NCBI RefSeq assembly: GCF_024218795.1
Contig: NZ_CP100400.1
Span: 1,426,001 to 1,490,000, forward strand
Direction of reading: 5' to 3'
From: Halorussus aquaticus
GTDB lineage: Archaea > Halobacteriota > Halobacteria > Halobacteriales > Haladaptataceae
Length of the DNA: 64,000 bases
The notes beneath the pieces are model-generated. The model worked only from the letters and a program-made list of their open reading frames with translations, did not search any database and was not told where the DNA came from. Of this stretch, positions 26,724 to 35,955 are shown one piece after another. How positions within the stretch are numbered: the stretch's first letter is position 1; each line of letters starts with the position of its first letter. A program made the position numbers and the translations under genes.

Positions 26724-29675
26724 TCAGTCGTCGGTGGCGGGCGCGGCCCGGCGGTCGGTCCGCGGACCGTCGAGGTCCACGTCGGGAAGCAGGTCGCGTA
26801 GGTACCGGCCGGTGTGGGAGTCGTCGCTGCGCGCGACTTCCTCGGGCGTCCCCGAGGCGACGATTTCGCCGCCGTTCTCGCCGCCTTCGGGTCCGAGGTC
26901 CACGACGTGGTCGGCGTTCTTCACGAGGTCGAGTTCGTGTTCGATGACGGCCACGGTGTTGCCCTTGTCGGTGAGTCGCTGGAGGACCTCGATGAGTTTC
27001 CGCTCGTCGGCCTTGTGGAGACCCGTGGTGGGTTCGTCCAGCAGGTAGAGGGTGTCGCCGGTGTCCTTCTTCCCGAGTTCCTCGGCGAGTTTGACGCGCT
27101 GGGCCTCGCCGCCCGACAGGGTGGTCGAGGGCTGGCCGAGGTTCATATAGTCGAGGCCTACGTCCCGAAGCAGGCCGAGCCTTCGAGCGATGCGCTGGTC
27201 GTGCTCGAAGAACTCGTAGGCCTCCTCGACCGACATCTCCAGCACGTCCGCGATGGTCGCGCCCTTGTAGGTCACGTCCAGCGTCTCGTCGTTGTACCGC
27301 GCCCCGTCGCACTCCTCGCAGGGGACGTACACGTCCGAGAGGAAGTTCATCTCGATTTTGACGGTGCCCTGCCCGCCGCACTCCTCGCACCGGCCGCCCT
27401 TCACGTTGAAGGAGAACCGGCCCTTCTCGTAGCCGCGCTGTTTCGCGAGTTTCGTCTCGGCGAACAGTTCGCGGATGTAGTCGAAGACGCCGGTGTACGT
27501 CGCGGGGTTCGACCGCGGGGTCCGACCGATGGGCGACTGGTCGATGAGTCGCACCTTCTCGACGTTGTCGATGCCCTCGATGGCGTCGTGGTCGCCGGGG
27601 TCCACGCTGGTGTTGTCGTTCATCTCGCGGGCCAGTCCCTTGTAGAGGATGTCGTGCATCAGGGTGGACTTACCGGAACCGGAGACCCCGGTGACCGCGG
27701 TGAACTGGCCGACCGGGATGTCCACGTCGAGGTCCTTGAGGTTGTGCTGGCGCGCGCCCACGACGGTCAGCGACTCGTCGCTGTCGCGGCGCTCGTCGGG
27801 TACCGGTATCTCCTTGCGCCCGGCGAGATAGTCGCCGGTGACGGACTCCTCGCACGCCTCTATCTCCTCGGTGGTGCCCTGTACGACGACTTCGCCGCCG
27901 CGCTTGCCCGGGCCGGGACCCATGTCGATGACGTTGTCGGCCTGCCGCATCGTCTCCTCGTCGTGTTCGACGACGAGCAGGGTGTTGCCGAGGTCGCGGA
28001 GTTCCTTCAGCGTGTTGAGCAGGCGGTCGTTGTCGCGCTGGTGGAGACCGATGGACGGTTCGTCCAGCACGTAGAGAACCCCGACCAGCCCCGACCCTAT
28101 CTGAGTGGCGAGTCGGATGCGCTGGCTCTCGCCGCCCGAGAGCGTCGAGGCCTCGCGGTCCAGCGTCAGGTACTCCAGTCCGACCTCCTCCATGAAACCG
28201 AGGCGGGCGCGAATCTCTTTCAGAATCTCCTCGGCGATTTTGGTCTCGCGCTCGTCGAGTTTCGCCTCCAGCCCTTCGAAGTGTTCCAAGGCGTCGCCGA
28301 TGGACATCTCGTTGACCTCGGTGATGGAGGTACCGTCCACGTACACCGACCGACTCTGGTCGTTGAGACGAGTGCCGTTACACTCGGGACACTCCGTCAC
28401 GGCCATGTACTCCTCGATGTGGTCGCGGGTGCTGTCCGAGTCGGTCTCGACGTAGCGGCGTTCGAGGTTGGGGATGACGCCCTCGAAGCGCTCGTCCTTC
28501 TCGCGGGTGCCGTTCTTGGTCGTCCACTCGAAGTGGACCGTCTCGTCGGTCCCCCAGACGAACGCCTCCTGCACGTCCTCGGGCAGGTCCTCGAACGGGG
28601 TGTTCACGCTCACGCCGAAGTGGTCGGCCACGTTGTCGAGTTGTCGCCGGTAGTACGTCCGGTTGTAGCTCCACGGCTCGAAGACGTTCTTGAGCGGCTT
28701 GGAGGTGTCCACGACGACGAGGTCCTCGTCCACCTCCTTGGTCTCGCCGATGCCCTCGCACTCCGGACACGCGCCGTGGGGGCTGTTGAACGAGAAGCTC
28801 CGGGTCTCTATCTCCCGGAAGTCGATGCCGCAGTGGGTGCAGGCGAGGTCCTCGGAGAACTCCACGACGAGGCGGTCGTCCTCGTCGCCCGCGAGGTCGC
28901 CCGTCGAGCGCGCCGTCGCGCCGCCGATGTCGTCCCCGGCCTCTTCGGGCGGGTCCGGGAGGACGACCTTCAGCGCGCCGTCCGCCTCCTCCAGCGCCGT
29001 CTCGACGCTGTCGGTGATTCGGCTCCGGGCCTCCGGCGAGACCGTCACCCGGTCCACGACGACGTCCACGTCGTGGTCGTAGTTCTTGTCGAGGTCGGGC
29101 CTGTCCATCGTCAGGTCGAACTCCTCGCCGTCCACCTCGACCCGGGAGTACCCCTCGCTCACGAGGTCGTCGAAGAGGTCCTCGAACGCGCCCTTCTGGT
29201 CGCGGACCACGGGGGCCGCTATCTTCGCCTTGGTGCCCTCGGGGAGTTCGAGGACGCGCCGGACCATGTTCTGGGCGCTCTGCTCGCCGACCTCTCGACC
29301 GCACTCGGGACAGTGGGGCGTCCCGATGCGGGCGTACAGCAGGCGGAAGTAGTCGTGGAGTTCCGTGACGGTCCCGACCGTCGAACGGGGGTTGTTAGCG
29401 GCGTTCTTCTGGTCGATGGAGATGGCGGGCGAGAGGCCCTCGACGTTCTCGACCTGCGGCTTGTCCATCTGCCCGAGGAAGTTGCGGGCGTACGCCGACA
29501 GGCTCTCGATGTACCGGCGCTGGCCTTCGGCGTAGACGGTCTCGAACGCGAGCGAGGACTTCCCCGACCCCGACAGCCCCGTCACCACGTTGAACGACTC
29601 GCGCGGGATGGAGACGTCGAGGTCCTTGAGGTTGTGTTCCTCCGCGCCCTTCACGTCGATATAGTCCTTACTCAT
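26724..29675 (-). CDS. uvrA: Excinuclease ABC subunit UvrA
   Basis: 983 residues from MSKDYIDVKGAEEHNLKDLD; the open frame upstream is a leader without conservation. There are two ABC ATPase units, with Walker A GLSGSGKSS near residue 35 and GVSGSGKST near 640, and signature LSGGESQR and LSGGEAQR. Zinc modules are CTHCGIDF ... CPECEG and CEECGGQGT ... CEECDG. UvrA finds bulky DNA damage for nucleotide excision repair with UvrB and UvrC, which haloarchaea also have but which are not in this window. Confidence 0.98.
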   Translation of the reverse strand: MSKDYIDVKGAEEHNLKDLDVSIPRESFNVVTGLSGSGKSSLAFETVYAEGQRRYIESLSAYARNFLGQMDKPQVENVEGLSPAISIDQKNAANNPRSTVGTVTELHDYFRLLYARIGTPHCPECGREVGEQSAQNMVRRVLELPEGTKAKIAAPVVRDQKGAFEDLFDDLVSEGYSRVEVDGEEFDLTMDRPDLDKNYDHDVDVVVDRVTVSPEARSRITDSVETALEEADGALKVVLPDPPEEAGDDIGGATARSTGDLAGDEDDRLVVEFSEDLACTHCGIDFREIETRSFSFNSPHGACPECEGIGETKEVDEDLVVVDTSKPLKNVFEPWSYNRTYYRRQLDNVADHFGVSVNTPFEDLPEDVQEAFVWGTDETVHFEWTTKNGTREKDERFEGVIPNLERRYVETDSDSTRDHIEEYMAVTECPECNGTRLNDQSRSVYVDGTSITEVNEMSIGDALEHFEGLEAKLDERETKIAEEILKEIRARLGFMEEVGLEYLTLDREASTLSGGESQRIRLATQIGSGLVGVLYVLDEPSIGLHQRDNDRLLNTLKELRDLGNTLLVVEHDEETMRQADNVIDMGPGPGKRGGEVVVQGTTEEIEACEESVTGDYLAGRKEIPVPDERRDSDESLTVVGARQHNLKDLDVDIPVGQFTAVTGVSGSGKSTLMHDILYKGLAREMNDNTSVDPGDHDAIEGIDNVEKVRLIDQSPIGRTPRSNPATYTGVFDYIRELFAETKLAKQRGYEKGRFSFNVKGGRCEECGGQGTVKIEMNFLSDVYVPCEECDGARYNDETLDVTYKGATIADVLEMSVEEAYEFFEHDQRIARRLGLLRDVGLDYMNLGQPSTTLSGGEAQRVKLAEELGKKDTGDTLYLLDEPTTGLHKADERKLIEVLQRLTDKGNTVAVIEHELDLVKNADHVVDLGPEGGENGGEIVASGTPEEVARSDDSHTGRYLRDLLPDVDLDGPRTDRRAAPATDD

Positions 29676-29889
29676 CGTTTTCGTGTCGAAATAGAGTCCC
29701 GCTTCGTTCGCTGTGCCGTCTCGTTCATCAAGAGGATACAGGGATTCAGTGCACTTAACGGGACTGTAATGCGGTGAGTGCCCGAGTGACGTGGGTGGCT
29801 CGACCGCGAGTTCGGGACGCCCGGTTAAGCAGTCTTTTCGCGTCGCGACCACCGAGGAACTTTTCTCGCCGCGTCCCGACCCACGGTTC

Positions 29890-30903
29890 ATGGACACCGA
29901 GCGCGGATTCTTCGCCGTCCTTCTCGCGGTCGCACTCTACGTCTCGACTCTCGTGGTGCGGCCGTTCTTCACCTACGTCGCGCTCGCCCTGCTGCTGGCC
30001 TACACGCTCTTTCCCCTCCAGCGCCGACTCGCTCCCCGAATCGGCCCGCGGAAGTCGGCGGTCGTCCTGATGGTCGCCTCCACGTTCCTGTTCGTCCTTC
30101 CGCTGGTTCTCCTGCTCCAAGTGGTCGTCCGGCAGGCGCTGGCCGCCATCGAGACCTTCCAGTCCACGGACGTTCAGGGGGAGATTGCGCTGGTGCGGCA
30201 GTTGCTCATCGACTCGGTCGGCATCGACCCGTTCGACTACGTGGACCAGACGCTACAGGAGGTCGCCGGAGTCGTGCAGTCGGGGGCGGGCCGAGTGCTT
30301 CAGGAGGCGACCGGATTCCTCGGCGGCGTGTCGAAGGTGATGCTCGGCCTCACGATATTCGGGTTCGTGCTGTACTACCTGCTCGTCGGCGGGGAGGAGA
30401 CCGTAGCGTGGTTCCGCGAGGTGACCCCGCTCCCGGCAGACGTACAGGACGAACTCCTCGCCCAACTCGACCGCCTCACCTACGCGGTGCTAGTAACGAC
30501 GCTGGTCATCGCGGTCGTGCAGGCGGTCCTCACCGGTCTTGCGCTGTTGGTTCTGGGCTTCTCGAACGTGCTGTTCTGGACGGTCGTCGCGGTCGTGCTG
30601 GGAATCCTCCCGCTGGTGGGGTCGATGTTCATCTGGGTCCCCGCCGCGCTGTACCTGATCTCCGTCGGCCGATTCGTCGGCGGGGCGGCCCTGCTCGTCT
30701 ACGGGTTCGGGTTGGTCAACCTCACGGACAACTACCTCCGGCCGGTCATCGGCGGCCGGAGCGCGAACCTGAACCCAGCGATTCTCGTCCTCGGCATCTT
30801 CGGCGGACTCACGGTGTTCGGTGTCATGGGCATCTTCGTCGGCCCCATCGTGCTCGGGTTCACGCGAGCCATCGTCGCGGTCGCCGCGCGGGAGTACGCT
30901 TGA
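29890..30903 (+). CDS. AI-2E/PerM family permease
   Basis: 337 residues from MDTERGFFAVLLAVALYVST. The family layout is present: two N-terminal membrane helices, a soluble helical region, then five more membrane spans, including the C-terminal signature PVIGGRSANLNPAILVLGIF. Members export autoinducer-2 or ions, or act as Na+/H+ antiporters; the substrate here is not predictable. It is divergent from uvrA, with about 215 nt between them. A start 99 nt upstream is in frame but adds a polar leader. Confidence 0.9.
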   Translation: MDTERGFFAVLLAVALYVSTLVVRPFFTYVALALLLAYTLFPLQRRLAPRIGPRKSAVVLMVASTFLFVLPLVLLLQVVVRQALAAIETFQSTDVQGEIALVRQLLIDSVGIDPFDYVDQTLQEVAGVVQSGAGRVLQEATGFLGGVSKVMLGLTIFGFVLYYLLVGGEETVAWFREVTPLPADVQDELLAQLDRLTYAVLVTTLVIAVVQAVLTGLALLVLGFSNVLFWTVVAVVLGILPLVGSMFIWVPAALYLISVGRFVGGAALLVYGFGLVNLTDNYLRPVIGGRSANLNPAILVLGIFGGLTVFGVMGIFVGPIVLGFTRAIVAVAAREYA

Positions 30904-31030
30904 TAGTCGGTCGAGAGCGGTGGACTCACTGCTCGAACGCCGTTCCGGTTCTGGGTCTCCGGCCCGTCCTGCTCTGTGTCCGACGTCCCGTCCGAAGTTG
31001 CAGTCGCCGACCTTCGGACCGCCTACCAAC

Positions 31031-31042
31031 TTATTTAAATTA
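31031..31042 (+). promoter_or_regulatory. TATA promoter of the LURP-one gene
   Basis: TTATTTAAATTA is the strongest TATA-like element in this part of the window, ending 20 nt ahead of the ATG at 31062. It predicts a leaderless transcript. Confidence 0.55.
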
Positions 31043-31061
31043 GAACCGACAACGCCGAGGT

Positions 31062-31631
31062 ATGGCCCCCGACATCGCCGCCATCGACCTGACCGACGAC
31101 GAGTACACGGTCGCCCAGTCGCTGATTCGCAACAAGTACGAAGCCTACGACGCCGACGGGGAGGTCGTTCTCAGGGGCAAGCAGAAGATGTTCAAACTCA
31201 AAGAGGAGTTCCCGTTCGTGGACGCCGACGGGAACCCGGCGTTCACCGTGAAGGCCAGCGGCGTCTTCGACTTCGCGGGCGACTACGCGCTCGTGGACGA
31301 CGCGACCGGCGAGTCGGTCGCGGTCCTCGACCGGAACTTCACCCTGTTCGCGGACAAGTGGTCGGTCCGCGACCCCGACACCGGCGACGTTATCGCGGAA
31401 ATCTCCTCCAAGAGCAAGGTGGTCTCGGTCCTGCGTCACCTTCACGCGGTGTTCAGTCTGATTCCCCACGAGTACGAGATTACCGACGCCGACGGTCGTC
31501 ACGTCGGCACCATCGACGGCCAGTTCTCGCTCAAGGACAAGTACGAGGTGACTATCGACGACTCGGCGGGGATTCCGAAGGAGACGGTCGTCGCGGCCGC
31601 GATGGTCGTGGACGCTATCGAAGGCAACTGA
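31062..31631 (+). CDS. LURP-one-related family protein
   Basis: 189 residues forming one tubby-like barrel. Family elements are LRGKQKMFKLKEEFPFVDAD, AGDYALVDDATGESVAVLDR, and the central TLFADKWSVRDPDTG strand pair. LURP-one proteins share a fold with phospholipid scramblases; their role in archaea is unknown. The gene has its own strong promoter. Its stop codon lies at the root of the 53-bp tandem array, whose half-copy begins within the final codon region. Confidence 0.9.
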   Translation: MAPDIAAIDLTDDEYTVAQSLIRNKYEAYDADGEVVLRGKQKMFKLKEEFPFVDADGNPAFTVKASGVFDFAGDYALVDDATGESVAVLDRNFTLFADKWSVRDPDTGDVIAEISSKSKVVSVLRHLHAVFSLIPHEYEITDADGRHVGTIDGQFSLKDKYEVTIDDSAGIPKETVVAAAMVVDAIEGN

Positions 31632-32000
31632 GGCGAGCGAAGGGAGACGAAGGCCGAAAGACGCGGTTTCTCTTTCGGAACTGAGCCGAGTGAAACGAGG
31701 CGAGGGTCGAAAGACGCGGTTTCTCTTTCGGAACTGAGCCGAGTGAAACGAGGCGAGGGTCGAAAGACGCGGTTTCTCTTTCGGAACTGAGCCGAGTGAA
31801 ACGAGGCGAGGGTCGAAAGACGCGGTTTCTCTTTCGGAACTGAGCCGAGTGAAACGAGGCGAGGGTCGAAAGACGCGGTTTCTCTTTCGGAACTGAGCCG
31901 AGTGAAACGAGGCGAGGGTCGAAAGACGCGGTTTCTCTTTCGGAACTGAGCCGAGTGAAACGAGGCGAGGGTCGAAAGACGCGGTTTCTCTTTCGGAACT
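31628..32000. repeat. 53-bp perfect tandem repeat array with hairpins
   Basis: A 53-bp unit starting GAAAGACGCGGTTTCTCTTT is repeated without a mismatch at 31656, 31709, 31762, 31815, 31868 and 31921, with a partial seventh copy from 31974 to 32000. A degenerate half-unit (31628-31655) overlaps the LURP-one stop codon. Each unit contains the inverted repeat CGAAAGA/TCTTTCG around a 9-nt loop. The unit length is not a multiple of three, so it is non-coding. It sits between two convergent genes and fills almost all of 31632-32008. Confidence 0.95.
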
Positions 32001-32008
32001 AAACCAGA

Positions 32009-33490
32009 TTAGGACTGGCTGTCGAGTTCGACGGCGACCGGCCCGTCCACCGTGAAGTCGGTAATCTCGCCGCTGAACCGGTAAGCGTCCTTCCCGCCGA
32101 TGACCCGACCCGTTATCGTGCCGTCGCCGACCTCGTCGGCGGGGTTTATCGACCCGAGCGAATCGTTCTTCGCCGCGTTTCCGCTCACCGCGAACTGGTA
32201 CGCGGAGGCCGTATTCGGCTTGTCCGTCCCGTCGATGACTAGCATGTTCGGCAGGTCGCTCGATCCCGACCCGGAGTCGGTCAGGTCGCCGACGCTCGTC
32301 TGCTCACCGCCGTACCGGAGCGTCCACTTGGCCGCGTCGAGTTGCATCGCCGTGACCGTCCCCTCGACCACGTAGGCGTCGCCGTACCCGTTCCCGGACG
32401 CACCCGTCACCGTCACGGTGCCGTCGCCGTTGTCGGTGATGCTGTCGTTGCCCTCCGCCCCGATTTGGTCGTCCACAGTGTGCTTCGTGACCCCGCCCTC
32501 GACCGTGAACTCGTACGCGGCGTTCTGGGCGTCTGCGCTCGCGACGAGTTCGAGGACGGTCCCCTGCTGGTCGCTCTCGGACGTTTCGGTCTCGGAACTA
32601 CCGCTTCCGCCGCCGACCTCGCTCCACGTCGGACCCGTGGCGCTGGTCGTGCCGTTCTCCGCTTCGTCGGGAGTCATCGGGACGCCCTTCGGCGGGTCGA
32701 TGGTCGGGTTGCGCCCCGAGTTCTGGAGGGTGATGTTCCCCTCGTGGGCGTCGATTTCGCCCGCCACCTGCGAGTTCGAGACGGTGACCGTCGGGATGTT
32801 GGACCCGTAGTCGCCGTAGGCGCTCGTCGAACCCCGCGTCATGAGCGCGAGGTGGTTGCTCCCGTTCTTGACGTTCGACCCGTCGATGTCTATCTGGCAG
32901 TGGCGCACGTTGATCTCGCCGCCGCCCTCGTAGTACGAGAAGTGGCCCGCACAGAGGTACCCGCGGGTCGGGAAGTTCTCGCCCGTGTTGTGGATGTGCG
33001 TGTTGCGGACCTCGGTTCCGCCGTTGACGCGGAGGTTCCCTCGCGTGTTGTCGTGGAGGTAGCAGTCCTCGATGGTGAGCGTCCCGCCCGCTCCCCACGG
33101 TTCGTGCAGTTCCGCGTAAATCGCGTTGTCGGCGTGGCCTTCGATGTGGACGTTCTTGATGGTCAAGTGTCCGACGTGCTTTTTCGGGTCCACCCAGATG
33201 GCGGGCTTGTCGCTGCTCGCGGTGGACCGGATGTAGACGTGTTCGATGACGCCCTCGCCGTCCGGGTCGGTGACGGCGCACCCGATGCCGAGTTCGTTGC
33301 TCCCGGTCTCGATATAGCGGTTCCGTATCTCCCAGTTCCCGCTCACGGGGGTGGCCCCTGCGGTCGAAGCGGTGACGCCAGCCCCGGCGACCGCCCCGAC
33401 GAGGGCCGTGCCGGTCGCTTTGAGATAGCTGCGTCGGTCAAGGAGCGAACTCTCTTCCTCCTGCTCGCCTGCCTGCGTATCGCGTGCCAT
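32009..33490 (-). CDS. Tat-exported right-handed beta-helix protein
   Basis: 493 residues. The Tat signal is DRRSYLKATGTALVGAVAGA. Residues of about 55-280 form a parallel beta-helix with short repeating rungs (IEHVYIRSTA, LTIKNVHIEGHADNAIY, LTIEDCYLHDNTRGNL, VRNTHIHNTGENF), the fold of polysaccharide lyases and some adhesins. After a Ser/Thr-rich linker come two related C-terminal modules of about 85 residues (AAYEFTVEGG ... and SAYQFAVSGN ...), common at the ends of haloarchaeal exoproteins. No catalytic motif is assignable; a sugar-binding or sugar-cleaving surface protein is likely. Confidence 0.88.
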   Translation of the reverse strand: MARDTQAGEQEEESSLLDRRSYLKATGTALVGAVAGAGVTASTAGATPVSGNWEIRNRYIETGSNELGIGCAVTDPDGEGVIEHVYIRSTASSDKPAIWVDPKKHVGHLTIKNVHIEGHADNAIYAELHEPWGAGGTLTIEDCYLHDNTRGNLRVNGGTEVRNTHIHNTGENFPTRGYLCAGHFSYYEGGGEINVRHCQIDIDGSNVKNGSNHLALMTRGSTSAYGDYGSNIPTVTVSNSQVAGEIDAHEGNITLQNSGRNPTIDPPKGVPMTPDEAENGTTSATGPTWSEVGGGSGSSETETSESDQQGTVLELVASADAQNAAYEFTVEGGVTKHTVDDQIGAEGNDSITDNGDGTVTVTGASGNGYGDAYVVEGTVTAMQLDAAKWTLRYGGEQTSVGDLTDSGSGSSDLPNMLVIDGTDKPNTASAYQFAVSGNAAKNDSLGSINPADEVGDGTITGRVIGGKDAYRFSGEITDFTVDGPVAVELDSQS

Positions 33491-33510
33491 GCGGGTTCAA
33501 TGTCCCAAGC

Positions 33511-33520
33511 ATATTTTAAG
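33511..33520 (-). promoter_or_regulatory. Probable TATA box of the beta-helix gene
   Basis: On the minus strand CTTAAAATAT lies 21-30 nt ahead of the start at 33490, in GC-rich surroundings. The remaining 33521-33757 shows no gene. Confidence 0.45.
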
Positions 33521-33757
33521 TAGTCTTCGGTCGCACGCAGAAAATGACGACCCTCTAACTCTGCCGACTCCCTCAGGTCTACCGAGTGTCGAAGGACGCT
33601 CCGCTCGGTCGATAACGAGCGAATCATCGACGACGGTAGTTACGGACGACAACGAGATAGCGCCAGTCGGTGATTCCGAGTTGCGGTCCGGTGGACGCTC
33701 ACCGGAGAGTCGAATCGCCGGTCGGACGAGAACCGCGATAAACTGCGGCGTGCGAAC

Positions 33758-34882
33758 CTAGTACTCCGGGAGGCGGGCCGACCGGTCGCTCCCCTCCACG
33801 AACGGGAGCGCCGCGAGGTCGGCGGGGACCTCCTCGCCGCCGACGCGGACCGAGAGGTCGGCGTCCGAGTCCCCACCGACGTCGTAGTCCACGACGCCGA
33901 ACGCGACGGGCGACTCCACGGTAGGACTCTCGACTGCGCGCGTGACCTCGCCGACCGCCTCGTCGCCGCGGAACACCGCGGCACCCCGCTCGGGCACCGC
34001 CTCGGGGCGCAGGCCCACGAGTCGCTGGCTCGGTTGGCCGCGGTTCTCGACCCGGGAGACGACCTCCTGTCCCACGAAACACCCCTTCTCGAAGTCCACT
34101 CCGTTCCGGAGACCGACGACGTTGGGAATCCGGCCGCGTAACTCGGTCTCGAACAGCGGGGTCCCGGCTTCGAGGGTCAGCGACTCCCACGTCCGCCTGC
34201 CGAACGGCGCGGCGTTCAACCCCTGCGTCAGCAGCGTGTCGAAGACGAGTTCGGCGTTCTCGCGCTCCTCGCCGGTCTCGTTGACGGTCGTCCCGGTGGT
34301 GCAGACCACCTCGAACCCCTCCTCGCCGGTCGGCGCGTCGGTGCGAATCACCGTGACGCCGACCTCGGCCATCCGCCCGCGGACGAACGAGAGGTGACCC
34401 TCCGGCGTGCCGCCGCCGTTGAGGACGCTGGCTATCTTCTCCGTCGCTTTCGGGCCGTGGACGCCGAAGACGGCGAACTCGTCGGTCGCGGCCTCTATCT
34501 CCACGTCCTGAATGAACACCTTCTCGCGCCACTCGTCGGCCAGCGACTCTGCCTCGCCCGGCGGGACGAACAGCAGGAGTTGTTCCCCGGCGTTGTAGAC
34601 GTACATGTCCAACTCCACGCCGCCCTGCGGGTCGAGCAGCAGCGCGTACGCGCCTTCGCCGTCCTCGGTCGGCACGTCGTTCGACACCACGTTGTCCACG
34701 TACTTGACTCGGTCTTCGCCCCGGACGACGACCACGCCGTACGGCATCTCGGTGACGCCGACGACCCGCCGGACCGCGCCGTGGGCGCGGGCGGGTCGGC
34801 CGTAGTCGGCGGGGATTCGCCGGTCGCCTACCTCGGTCCACTCGGCCCCGAGGTCGGTCTGTTGGCCCTCGATGACAGTCAT
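33758..34882 (-). CDS. ygfZ: YgfZ/GcvT-like folate-binding protein
   Basis: 374 residues. The T-protein fold is present, but the diagnostic motif is that of YgfZ: EKGCFVGQEVVSRVENRGQ, with the Cys of the K-G-C-x-G-Q sequence near residue 235. YgfZ proteins bind tetrahydrofolate and help to assemble or repair certain Fe-S enzymes. The true glycine-cleavage aminomethyltransferase lacks this Cys motif. The gene stands alone; upstream of it (34883-34999) is a short spacer before DUF6432. Confidence 0.88.
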   Translation of the reverse strand: MTVIEGQQTDLGAEWTEVGDRRIPADYGRPARAHGAVRRVVGVTEMPYGVVVVRGEDRVKYVDNVVSNDVPTEDGEGAYALLLDPQGGVELDMYVYNAGEQLLLFVPPGEAESLADEWREKVFIQDVEIEAATDEFAVFGVHGPKATEKIASVLNGGGTPEGHLSFVRGRMAEVGVTVIRTDAPTGEEGFEVVCTTGTTVNETGEERENAELVFDTLLTQGLNAAPFGRRTWESLTLEAGTPLFETELRGRIPNVVGLRNGVDFEKGCFVGQEVVSRVENRGQPSQRLVGLRPEAVPERGAAVFRGDEAVGEVTRAVESPTVESPVAFGVVDYDVGGDSDADLSVRVGGEEVPADLAALPFVEGSDRSARLPEY

Positions 34883-34999
34883 CTCTACGTCGAACTCGGG
34901 TCGGGACGGGATTAAAGGGTCGGAATTCGGAACGGCGAGGGGACGTTCGCTGCGCTCGCTCTCCGGATTCGAGTCACTGACGACGCCGAGAACGACGAC

Positions 35000-35296
35000 T
35001 CAAAGCGGCAGTCGGTCGATGATTCTGTCCACGAACGACGGCTCCTCGACCTCCTCGTCGGGGTCCGGAATCACCTGTTCGTCGGGTCTGATGAGCGTCC
35101 GGTGGTCGGTCTCGTCGGCGGTGATGAGGTCGTCTTCCTTGAGGCTGGCGAGGGCCGTCTCCAGTTCGTCGATGTCGCTTTCGACGTGCGAGCGAATCTC
35201 GAAGACGGTCATGCCCTCTTCGTTCCGGTCGACGAGAGCGTCGAGTACCGCGACTTCGACCTCGTCGCGCTCGCGGTACTCCCGCTTTGCCTTCAT
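35000..35296 (-). CDS. DUF6432-like winged-helix protein
   Basis: 98 residues from MKAKREYRERDEVEVAVLDA; the open frame upstream is antisense to the PUA-domain gene. The body is a small winged helix (GMTVFEIRSHVESDIDELET, LKEDDLITADE) with an acidic Pro-rich C-terminal tail, fitting the haloarchaeal DUF6432 family. It probably binds DNA or another protein; no target is known. It is transcribed divergently from the PUA-domain gene. Confidence 0.85.
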   Translation of the reverse strand: MKAKREYRERDEVEVAVLDALVDRNEEGMTVFEIRSHVESDIDELETALASLKEDDLITADETDHRTLIRPDEQVIPDPDEEVEEPSFVDRIIDRLPL

Positions 35297-35393
35297 AGGT
35301 GGCAGTATGACCGGTGGGCTTTTACCTTTATCTGAAACCGCGCTCCGCGCGAAAGGCGAGAGTATTAAGCCCCGAAACCACACACGTGTGGGT

Positions 35394-35873
35394 ATGGAAG
35401 TCAAGTCTCGCCACCACCTCCGGAGCGACGAGGTGGGCGACATCGAGCAGCAACTCGCCGACCGACTCGGCGTCGAGTTGGACGCCGACACGTACGAACT
35501 CGTGGAACTGGAGGACTCGGAGTTCGACCTCGTCCTCGTGGACGGCGACCCCGCGGTCCTCTACTACGAGGACGAACCGTTCCTGACGGTCCGCGGCGCG
35601 AATCAGTACCCGCCCCAGACCCGGGTCGTGACCGTGGACGCGGGCGCGGTCTCGTTCGTCAGCGACGGCGCGGACGTGATGCGCCCCGGCATCGTCGAGG
35701 CCGACGACGACATCTCGGCGGGCGACCTCGTCGCCATCGCCGAGGAGTCCCACGGCAAGGTGCTGGCCGTCGGCCGGGCCAAGACCGCGGGCGACGACAT
35801 GGTCGGCGACGAGGGGAAGGTCGTCTCGTCGGTCCACCACGTCGGCGACGAACTCTACGAGTTCAACGTCTAG
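35394..35873 (+). CDS. PUA-domain RNA-binding protein (MCT-1-like)
   Basis: 159 residues from MEVKSRHHLRSDEVGDIEQQ. The N-terminal half has the strand-helix layout seen before PUA in Tma20/MCT-1 relatives, and the PUA domain runs from about residue 75: DAGAVSFVSDGADVMRPGIV, then AIAEESHGKVLAVGRAKT. PUA domains bind structured RNA. It could act in translation initiation or ribosome recycling like eukaryotic MCT-1, or in tRNA/rRNA modification; this is inference from the fold. Confidence 0.87.
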   Translation: MEVKSRHHLRSDEVGDIEQQLADRLGVELDADTYELVELEDSEFDLVLVDGDPAVLYYEDEPFLTVRGANQYPPQTRVVTVDAGAVSFVSDGADVMRPGIVEADDDISAGDLVAIAEESHGKVLAVGRAKTAGDDMVGDEGKVVSSVHHVGDELYEFNV

Positions 35874-35955
35874 GCACGACCGTTTACTGCGCCCGGAAAC
35901 CCGCCTGCGGCGAATCTCCTCGTTCGCGGTGATTACGCTTGTTTCGCCCGCACAG

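Noticed and set aside
26814..29777. A 987-codon open frame antisense to uvrA
   Set aside because: Same cause: the third-position GC bias of a long gene. No domains and a Val/Asp/His-heavy composition.
31656..32000. CRISPR array
   Set aside because: The 53-bp units are contiguous and identical with no variable spacers, and no cas gene is in the window.
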